Shown: positions 55,668 to 64,000 of the stretch, piece after piece
How the letters are laid out: each line of letters opens with the position of its first letter
Position numbering within the stretch: the stretch's first letter is position 1
Source of the DNA: Monilinia fructicola
Lineage: Eukaryota > Ascomycota > Leotiomycetes > Helotiales > Sclerotiniaceae
Direction: 5' to 3'
Length of the DNA stretch: 64,000 bases
Assembly (NCBI GenBank): GCA_008692225.1
Contig: VICG01000002.1
Coordinates: forward strand, 1,380,001-1,444,000
Made by a program: the position numbers and the translations under genes
The notes under the pieces: generated by a model
The model's database searches: none
What the model saw: only the letters and a program-made list of their open reading frames with translations
Told to the model about the DNA's origin: nothing

Positions 55668-57128
55668 TCACTCGGCTTCATCCTCGTACTCCTCCAATCC
55701 CTGGTCTTCCTCCTCATCATACGTTTCCTCGACTCCCAGCTGAGAATCGCGGCCTGACGACTCGCCATCGTCTTCATGCGATCGGATTCTGCGATTTGTC
55801 GGAGGGGTTTCTTGGTGGGACTCCGGATCCACCGTTCGCATCCTGTCCTCTTGGAATTCTACGCTCTTTCTCCCTTTGGGCTTTTCCGAAACTTCTTTAC
55901 TTTCTGCCCCGGGAGCTGCGATGACCACGTCTCCGCCCCAAGCTTTGCACCCTTTGACTTCCTCGCCACATCGCAAACAGGTCCAGCCTTCCCCTTCTTC
56001 TCCTTCCAGTTTGCTCGCTATACATACGAAACAATATATACAGCCACATTCCACTGTCTCGTATGGATTTGTGATATCCGTCTGCGCACTCCCAATTACA
56101 CCGGCACTAGCGGCTGCAGCCATGACTCCTTCTTCCGTTGCCTGCAGTGCATTTTGGTCATGGTAACAGATAGCACATGTACGTTCGGGGAGGAAAGAAA
56201 GTTCGCCTTTTTTAGTATCGTTGGAAAGTTCGTTGGGGGATGATGTATTAAAAAGAGATTTGGTCCGTCTCCAAACGCGGGAGAGGAAGCGTCGCCAGCG
56301 AGAGATTCCAACGAGAGGGAGAACAAATAGGAGAAACTCGGTAAAGGCATGCCAGACGAGTTGACGATTGAGGTATTCGAATGATACTTCTCGACTGACC
56401 TGGCTTGTTGGGGGCGCTAGTCGTAATCGTAGAATTCGATCGAGCAAAGTACGATATCTGCCATTCACGAGGAATATGAGAAAGGATGCGAAGGCGGCGG
56501 TGGAGTGAATGTTTGTGATGAGATCTGTAATTCGGGAGAGTCGACTTATAAGGGGTGAAGGTGAGCTGTATCCATTGTCCGAATCAACCAGGTAGTTTTC
56601 CCAACGTGTCCAGGCATATTTTCCGCCTACGGTGAAGAGACCATATAAACTCTTCTGCCATTTCGATGGAGATACCAGAACGGGTCCAGAATGTCGGGCA
56701 TCGGTGAATTTTAAATTTTGCAATGTCGCCCCATACGTAGCATCATGATCCCAAATACTCAATTTGAACAGAACAGCTCGCAGAGCTAACATTATTTCTG
56801 CGGACCAATCATCCTGTATATGAGTTCCGAAATACTTCAGCCCTTCACCTACTTGCCCTTTCAAGAGCTCCAGCAATTCTTCATCTAACAATTCAGCATC
56901 GACCTGACCGACTCGAAAAGAAGGGCCAGTTCCTTCACGTCCAGATATCGCATCCCATGTTGTGAGGCCCGCAGTACCTAATCGAGAGAAAGGGAAAGGA
57001 AGGGAGGAAACGCGTTGGGAGATGGCGGTGTTGCGTCGACGGTTGAGATGAGTTTGGGCCGCTACTTCGCGAGCTTGACGACGAGCGGCAAGGCGCTGTT
57101 GTGCGAGGATGAAATCGTTGGATGTCAT
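55668..57128 (-). CDS. PEX2: Peroxin-2, RING-finger peroxisome import protein (PEX2)
   Basis: Subunit of the peroxisomal membrane RING ubiquitin ligase (with PEX10 and PEX12) that ubiquitinates the import receptor. One exon, ATG at 57128, 486 residues; the open frame upstream starts only at TTG (57221). N-terminal features are FILAQQRLAARRQAREVAAQ, the family-typical VGQVDAELLDEELLELLKGQ, and two hydrophobic stretches in the membrane region (AAFASFLIFLVNGRY, FTEFLLFVLPLVGIS). The RING lies near residues 355-425: C-A-I-C, then C-G-C-I-Y-C-F-V-C, then C-L-R-C. The position that is commonly His in RING fingers reads Cys here (CGC), which I believe recurs in filamentous-fungal PEX2. The end is an acidic Glu/Asp tail (EEEDQGLEEYEDEAE), unusually long. 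Overall length is longer than yeast or human PEX2. Confidence 0.92.
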   Translation of the reverse strand: MTSNDFILAQQRLAARRQAREVAAQTHLNRRRNTAISQRVSSLPFPFSRLGTAGLTTWDAISGREGTGPSFRVGQVDAELLDEELLELLKGQVGEGLKYFGTHIQDDWSAEIMLALRAVLFKLSIWDHDATYGATLQNLKFTDARHSGPVLVSPSKWQKSLYGLFTVGGKYAWTRWENYLVDSDNGYSSPSPLISRLSRITDLITNIHSTAAFASFLIFLVNGRYRTLLDRILRLRLAPPTSQVSREVSFEYLNRQLVWHAFTEFLLFVLPLVGISRWRRFLSRVWRRTKSLFNTSSPNELSNDTKKGELSFLPERTCAICYHDQNALQATEEGVMAAAASAGVIGSAQTDITNPYETVECGCIYCFVCIASKLEGEEGEGWTCLRCGEEVKGCKAWGGDVVIAAPGAESKEVSEKPKGRKSVEFQEDRMRTVDPESHQETPPTNRRIRSHEDDGESSGRDSQLGVEETYDEEEDQGLEEYEDEAE

Positions 57129-59643
57129 CGGGTGAGCATTGAATGGCGAGTATATCTTTATGGTCTCTAAATGGTTGTTCTGGTAATTTGAGAGCTGCGA
57201 TATGGAATTGTCAAGATGCAAGGGTTAAAGCTTGTGTTGAAGTGAATGCCGAGGTACTTGTCATCTCCACTTCCGACTTCCGTTTTGGGAGGCCGCGCTA
57301 ACATCAATGTAGATTAGTGGAAGAAGCTCTAATAGTTTCTAGACCTCTGCCAAATTAGTCATTTGTATTCACAACCGACCACCACCTGGTCATTCAAAAG
57401 TCGAGAGATGTTTCTTCTTCCAACCCGCTGTCAGCAGAATGCTGTGTCCAGGACCACTTCCGGGTGACTAGTCTGTATCACCCTTCTGCATATGAACACG
57501 CGTAACGGTCGTACATACTCGCTGGACGCTCTTTCAAGTCAAGCAAACAGATCACTCACTCATCTATACTATCCGCCTTTAGTCTTACCGTGCTATCTCA
57601 TCTTTCTTGTCTTCTCTGAACGATCAGTGGCCAGTTTTGAAGAAGTTTTCAATTCTTAGGTATGCAAGTATGTTACAAGTGCATCTTTGATATGTATAAC
57701 GTGTCTTGAGCTCACTCTCACTGGCGTCAAGGAGCCTTTTGGGCTGCCGTTATATGCTCGAAAGCTTGAATGGGATGTCCCATCGGGTTGGTTCACCTCT
57801 TTCCGCAAATTCCCAAGGGTACCGTCGCAATGGATCGTCAGTCTCTGGGTCAATTTTTGGACCATTACAAATAATAAAAACGATTAGTAAAATGCCACAA
57901 GGTAAGCTGACCATAGTACAAGCAGCCACATACCGGGTATCAACTTACCACTTCATACTCCGTGTGCAAGAACTCAGTCCACTCACAAGATAGAATCGAC
58001 AAAATTATAAGATTTTGTGAGATGATATCTTACTTATCTCGTCACAATTCCATATAGGGGGCTTTCTTCCCTGGCAATATTTTTCCCTCTTGTCCAAGTT
58101 GCTAGTTTGCCGGTCTTTGCAAATACCACTCGTTTTTCGACGAATCCTCGTTCTGCAAAATGTGCCCATGCCCCTGCATTACCTGCACTGTGCTGACAAT
58201 GCCCAGAAGAAAATTCACCGCTTGTAGCATTGCTGCCTTGTGCTTCTTCTTGTTATTCTTTAATGGATTGAAATTTATACTCATCTTTTCGATTGATTTC
58301 GAAGGAAGTTTTCATGTTGATTCTAATAGAAGCGCAGTGGTTAGTTGGCTTTTCATTAGGTATATAGTTCATATGTCATGCATAATATCCTTGAGACTAT
58401 TCCATCGGTCCGGTTTCAATCCTGCCACAGGGCTGAGGGTTGAAGAATCCTTTCGGATGCTGTCTTCCTTGGGTTTGATGGACTACCAAGTGGTATGTTT
58501 TCAGGTGTTCCTGGGTGGCTTAGACGTCGAAGAGACCCCTGGTATTGAATACCAGTCTATTCATACTTCTACTTACAAGTGTTTTCCTCTTGTAAGCTAG
58601 CTTGATTTACAAAGACTCCAACCTAGCCTGCTCATCAGATCCATCTAACGTTCCATCAAAAATTTTACTCGACTGGCCGAAAACGCTTGTTGAGTTTGCT
58701 GTGACTGTATTTCACTCCGATCCACGGTTACCTTGATTTGAGGGTACCTTGTCATTCGAGCTCAGGCTTGATAGCTCATGTTGGTGTAGAAGCAGTTAAA
58801 TGGTTGCTGGCGGAATTCCTACGATTGTATTCCGCGGAAAAAAGTTTACTGCCAGGATATGTAGTGCAGAGACCGGGACTGCAACCTTTCCCCAGATCTC
58901 CAATTTTTGTATGGCAATGTCGTCATTGGTGCATATGTGCCATTATCGCATGATAAAAAAAATGAACCCATGACTACTCGAAGCGGCGACTGCTGCCGTA
59001 GGATGCCAGGTTATCGCCGGACCTTTGCACCATTCGACGGATTTTAGGGTTCTTTCAAATCCCTTTAGGCTTCGTGTACTCAATACCTGATGCACGACAA
59101 AATGGTAAGGGCTATTTGATTGGGCTGGTAGAATGATGGCGCATGCAAAACTCACGTGTGACCAATCGCTAGCTGTGGCTTGATTTTCAATGTAATGGGT
59201 GAATCTCAAAATCAGTGAAGGTGCTGAAGGGAACAAATTTATTTTTGGGCAAAGTTTCCGATCCGATCCAATTTGATCTATCCGATTTACCCTTTCTAAC
59301 CTCGAACATCTTGCTGACATGAGAACGCTTCGCTGTGCTGACATCCAAAGAAGCTTACTTTAAGACAAGGAAGGAGGCAGGGTTAACTCAATCTCGCGGA
59401 TTACATTATACGCAATAAATCCTTCATCAACCATGAATTCGCTTTCAGAGTATCTTGTGGTCTAATGATTAGCATCATCAGCTTGCCACACCAGGTTCCA
59501 GCTCATTCACAGTGTATAAAGGTATAATTTGTATGACTTGTGAAGTTGTATCGAGCTATTTAGCCTGTGGCCCTTGAAGTGTAACTTCATTAAAGTTGTC
59601 CTCTAATCTGAAAATTCAAACTCTCGCACAATCGCTAGAAATA
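57129..59643. promoter_or_regulatory. Divergent spacer between PEX2 and the Zn2Cys6 regulator
   Basis: About 2.5 kb that should carry both promoters, since the genes diverge. No frame has a recognisable motif. A tRNA-like fragment lies at 59452-59510. A TCCGTGT-type motif is at 57958. Confidence 0.4.
59452..59510 (+). ncRNA. tRNA-like fragment (tRNA-Gly-type relic or tRNA-derived element)
   Basis: TTGTGGTCTAATGATTAGCATC resembles the acceptor/D-arm of a eukaryotic tRNA (RNA polymerase III A box). It is followed by CAGCTTGCCAC, which looks like an anticodon arm with GCC. A weak B-box-like GGTTCCAGCTC follows at a tRNA-like distance. The 3' halves of the anticodon stem and acceptor stem do not pair, so it is not a functional tRNA. 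Confidence 0.35.
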
Positions 59644-61960
59644 ATGGGCTCCGAAGGCTACATATCACAGTTTCCATCTACGAGAGTCCCGCAAGATTCT
59701 TTATCAATGTTCTTCGACTTTGGAACACCGGTTCATGACGCACAGACTATATACCAAACTACTGCTCAGAGTCACGAGTCTAAAGGTGGTATTAGGGTCT
59801 CCTTAGCATGTGTTCCGGTAGGTTGACGATACTATTTGCTATTGCATATACTAATCATCGAATAGTGTCGGAGTCGTCATGTGAAATGCGGTGCGGAGAT
59901 GCCTTCATGTGGTCGTTGTCAGCAAGATGATAAGCCATGTTTTTATGCAAAATCACGAAGAGGCATGAGAGACAAGAACGCTCCTCGAAAAAGGAGCTCA
60001 GCAAGAGAACAGATTCGAGGACGCTCGGTTGGAACAGAACAAGGAGGATATTCCACGCCAGTTGGAAGCCTTGTTGGAAATTCATCTGGTGAATCATGGA
60101 ACGGTACAGTCTCTGATGCATCAGCCAGTCCTGGTAGCACTTCATCAAGACTCAACAGCATTAAGCCTGTAGATCCAAGAAGACTGATCGATCTTTATTA
60201 TAAGTTTGTCAATCAAAATTCTCTACATGTTTTATCGCTGACACCATCATAGTTTCTTCCATAGAGCCCATCCCTTCATCATCCCAAAAGATCGTTTCTT
60301 GAGCAGGCTTGAATCTGACCCAGATTCCCTTAACAATCTCTTTCCAGTAATGCAGTACATCGGGTCGCTTTATGCACCTGATCTTTCTTCCGCAGAGTTT
60401 AGAGCTATAGCTTCAAGCCAATTAGATCTATCAATATTACCACAAAATGGCTTCAGCGTTCAAACTTTGCTTTTACTAGCCATTGCTATACACGCAGAAG
60501 ATGAAAGAGAACAGGCACGTGCCATTTTGGATAGAAATATATGTATGGCATTAGAAATTGGGATGAACCATCGAGCATTTGCTGGAATGGAAAGAGATCC
60601 AGTGTTAGCTGAGAGCTGGAGGAGAACCTATTGGGGACTGTATGTTCTTGATGGAGTATTTTCTGGTATCGCTTGTGCCTCTAGTTTCATGTCAGTGGTA
60701 TTTTCTGCCGGATAATTCAGAATCACAAGATCTTGAACTAACATACACATTCCAGTTTATCCGCGGTTGAAGCACACGTAGACCTACCATGTGAAAATCA
60801 CGAATACGAAAGTGGAGTATGTTGGGTCAATTTCTTTTCTTTTCCCTCTCTCTGATGTATAATGAAAAATCCTAATTCTTTCCAGCGTATTCCTAGACCT
60901 CGAAATCTTTCTGAATATGACTCTCGTGATTTCGAAGACGAGACCCCAATCTTCTCCTCTTTTACATACCTCATCGATCTCGTCCGAATAATTGGCACCA
61001 TTCTTAGCATCAATGACATCACGGGCAAGAATCTTGAACCTGCTGTTACCAATGCTGATGCCATGCTTGTCAATTGGAAACTTCATCTACCAGTGGAAAA
61101 ACAAGGGGTGGTGGATAAGAATGAGGAAGTTGATGAGTTATTATTTCAGGCGCAGAATTTGTTGCAAACGTATGTTTTGATTCCTTTTTCTCTAAGCTCA
61201 ATCTATTCAATCACTTATAAATGCGAGGATGCAATGTTAACCAAAAAATTACAGGCTCCTAGTAGTGATTCACCGCCCCCTCTCCCGGCTCTATCATTCG
61301 CCCCTCGAGAAAATATCTCGTTGCGCGCCACCGCCACCCACCTCTCCTCCGACCGGTAACGAAGATCTGACTCGTTGGTTACACACAAAAAAGACCATCG
61401 AGGCTGCTCAAACTGCTATAAATCTATATGCACTGCCTAGTCCAATCTTATTGCATACACCAATGGGCATCTGTGGAATCACAAAAGCGACCCTGGCAAA
61501 TTTGAGTGCCTGTGCTTATGTTTATGACAAGAGAGGAGAAGGCATTGAAGGCAGGGCTGAACAAGGATCAAAGAGCTCAAATGAGTGGAGAATGGCGAGG
61601 GATAGGATTAGATTGGGATTAGGGGCTACAAAAGTACTAGCAGGGGTTTGGGAAGGGGCAAAAGGTACAGAGAGGGAATTGAAGGCTATTGCTAGAGGTG
61701 TGTTTGCGAATTCCAGTGTGGGTATGGAAAATGATAGAGTAAACACGCCAGCGATGGCAGGAAGTATGGATGGAAATACGTTACTGAATGAGAGATTTAG
61801 CCGGCGCGGGACAGGATTTGAGAGTGGCATTGTAATGGGAGGCAGATTTGAGGAGAGTTTTGGAGCGGGAGAGTTGGAATACTTGGGGATTTTGAATGGT
61901 TTGGCTGTGGGGACGAATGCTGGTCTTGGAGGTAATGGAGGGCCATCAACGAGTTGTTGA
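59644..61960 (+). CDS. Zn2Cys6 binuclear-cluster transcription factor with fungal-specific domain
   Basis: Probable sequence-specific DNA-binding regulator in the nucleus. Six exons: 59644-59817, 59866-60203, 60253-60690, 60756-60816, 60886-61169 and 61255-61960. Introns are 48, 49, 65, 69 and 85 bp, giving 666 residues. The zinc cluster is canonical C-x2-C-x6-C-x6-C-x2-C-x6-C at residues 56, 59, 66, 73, 76 and 83, with the first intron between Pro58 and Cys59. A basic linker (SRRGMRDKNAPRKRSS) follows. The fungal-specific transcription-factor domain begins near residue 160 (LIDLYYNFFHRAHPFIIPKD, restored by splicing). It includes GFSVQTLLLLAIAI and ESWRRTYWGLYVLDG, the usual core. The C-terminus is Gly/Asn-rich (GILNGLAVGTNAGLGGNGG). 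An intact second helix also returns across the exon 3-4 join (ASSFILSAVEAHVDLPC). Targets are unknown; no biosynthetic cluster lies nearby within the window. Confidence 0.88.
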
Positions 61961-64000
61961 ACTGGGTCAAAGATGACGAGAAATAAGGGATCTTCGTGAG
62001 TCACAAGAAAGATGAACCCGACAATATGGCAATACATGTGTTCTACATGCAGCAGGTGTCAGTTTCATTCCTGGAGTTTGGCTAGCGTTACGCCAGGCCT
62101 GGTCTTGCTGGCGCGTTTCAGGGTCGTTATCAGGCACGTCATGAGTTGGATTTTAGACACCGGAATACACAAGCTAGGGTAGAAAATAAGAAACCATTAG
62201 ACAGCAGACCTCAGATGAATCCCCCTTTGTAGAAAATGCAAGGTGCAAATAGACCCGGGCGACTGAGCGACAACATAGTCTGCGCAGAAACCCGAGCCGT
62301 ACATGGATATGTTCGGTCTCGGTCTGGCTCCAGCGTCTCGTGCATATCGTTCAAACCGTCTTGGAATTTACGAATCGTAGAATATGTGTCGTACCACGTA
62401 CGCACCGAGCGCGAGAGAGATGATACTTCATCCATAATCGATATCCTGATATTGCTGGGTTGCTGGGTGGCTGGGTTGACTGGTGAGCATGATCCGCACT
62501 GTTGATCAGATGTCGCAGCAGACGGCGCGTAAACGCTTGCTGGGTTTGCAGACTGGACTCGGCTGTTCTATGCGGATGTGGAAATTTCGGATCGCACTAG
62601 TACTAGGAGATGGGTTCAGCTTACTCCTTCCTAGGTAGTGTGCGATCGTAATACGTTTTTTGCGTGCTGGGTTTGTAGATGTGGATGAGGATGAGGATGA
62701 GTGCTTGCATTGTGGATTGTGGATTCTGGATACGAGTGTGGATGATTTAGAGGAAGGGGCGGGGCAGGGCGGAAAAGTGATGAAGATGTATGTATAGGTT
62801 TGTTATCTAGTTGAGGGATGGATGGATTAATTTCTATATTTCTTTATTTTCTATCCTAGTGTTGATTTAGGGATAGAAGATATTTGGTATGTTGAAGGAT
62901 GAAGACTCGGAGGTGGATGGTGGATGGACATCGAGGTGTGGCATTACGGAAGAGGCTGATGTGTGAGTGAGATCATGTGTGAGGGGAAGGTTCTTGGAGA
63001 ACTCGTACAATATTGAAGTATATGCGGTATGGAGAGAAGGATACGGATAAGGATAATAAGATGTTTTTCTGTGAAGTAGTAGTGAAAGCAATGGTTATCA
63101 GAATATCAGTCTATGGAAAAAAAACATACTCGAATATTGAGAAGAGTGTGTGCCATCAAATTTCGAGGATTTTCGTCGACTCTCAAGCATCACTGTCGAT
63201 TAAAAACGAGCAATGAGATTTCAAACGAGTGATTTTGGGATTTCTGAACTTCAGAATTCTATCTTCTCGAATATATATATCTGCACGCAGCGAATCGGAA
63301 TTGGAGTATTTTCCCGCCCTGGAGATGGCAGCTCGATAGCGCAAGACCAAGACCAAATTTCGGGGCCGGGAGATGGGTGGCTACAGACTGAATCTCCTAT
63401 TGCCAATGCCCTGTTTGCCAACACTCCAGAAACACGATGTCATATTTTCCAAAGTCGCAAAAATCAGATATTCCAAACCCATTCTTCTCTATTCATCCTA
63501 CGCCGTGATCTCAGGATATCTGCTCCTCAGATATAATGAAGCCCAACTATTACATGCGGCTTCTCCGCAAGCTCAAGCACAAGAAACAATGCACGAATTA
63601 AAGTATCAGAACCCATAACTATCGAACAAACTATTGGATTCAAAAATTCAAGAAGAACTCTCCAGCGATATGGCGAACGACTCCAAAAATCCGATATTGC
63701 AAGACTTCACAAACCTTTTAAACGCCGGATCGTTTGGGTATCCGCGTCCGCGATGAGTAGAGATGATTTTAAATCCTAAAGTTAGGTATTCGTCCGGCAT
63801 CACAAAATTAAAACCACGATACCATTTATAGATCCTCAGGAGACTGCTCTCTAAGCGACAAAGCCAACGTGAACATTCCGCATGCTGCCACTTGCACTCG
63901 TATCAAACTTGGATAGGGGTGAAAGTTTTACTGGTACGACAGCAAGGTATATATATAACACGTGTAAGACCACCGAGGAATTTGACATAAGAAAATTGAG
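61961..64000. other. Terminal spacer, no gene seen
   Basis: About 2 kb to the window edge. Small frames (for example 62867-63091 minus and 63213-63618 plus) have no recognisable motif. GATGAGGATGAGGATGAG repeats lie near 62683-62700. A gene starting just beyond the edge cannot be excluded. Confidence 0.5.

Noticed and set aside
59452..59510. Functional tRNA-Gly gene
   Set aside because: Acceptor and anticodon stems do not pair on the 3' side; kept only as a relic.

Overview
This window looks like nuclear DNA of a filamentous ascomycete (Pezizomycotina). The family set and the short introns (44-130 bp, GT..AG, CTAAC-like branch points) suggest a Leotiomycete such as a helotialean fungus, but that rank is inference. 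Almost every gene is split, so I rebuilt exons by following frame, splice sites and family similarity. I recognise twelve genes and two decayed gene relics. Spacers are long and full of microsatellites. || Layout: 1-5.5 kb is a simple-sequence-rich spacer. From 5.5 to 21.2 kb lies a compact block: a formyltetrahydrofolate deformylase with a mitochondrial-type leader (-); an Hrt3/Pof7/FBXO9-type F-box protein (-), divergent from an Mtm1/SLC25A39-type mitochondrial carrier (+); uracil-DNA glycosylase (+); a small graveyard with relics of a CaCA cation exchanger and an NRAMP metal transporter; a SnoaL/NTF2-like protein (-), divergent from a PHYHD1-like dioxygenase with an unusual repeat-rich N-terminus (+); and a secreted cellobiose dehydrogenase (-). 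|| From 21.2 to 30.95 kb nothing is convincing except unidentified coding-like fragments. At 30.96-34.99 kb two paralogous DUF7918-type genes face each other tail to tail. They share four intron positions and phases, and both end in a basic stretch followed by a SUMO-interacting-motif-like sequence. At 38-39.3 kb is a Pth11-like rhodopsin-domain membrane protein. At 44.4-47.1 kb is an 864-residue conserved-looking protein with Glu-Pro/Lys and Tyr-Ser-Pro repeats. A repeat-rich spacer with a very AT-rich island (52.37-53.02 kb) follows. The window then holds a FAR-17a/AIG1-like membrane protein with a GC-rich last exon, peroxin PEX2, and a Zn2Cys6 transcription factor. || Functionally this is a mix of housekeeping (one-carbon metabolism, DNA repair, mitochondrial metal/glutathione handling, peroxisome import, ubiquitin ligase adaptor) and lifestyle genes (lignocellulose oxidation, surface sensing, transcription control). 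I see no operon-like or biosynthetic cluster. The most unusual items are the DUF7918 inverted pair, the repeat-extended PHYHD1-like protein, and the transporter relics beside Mtm1. Assignments rest on motif recognition from memory; no database search was run.
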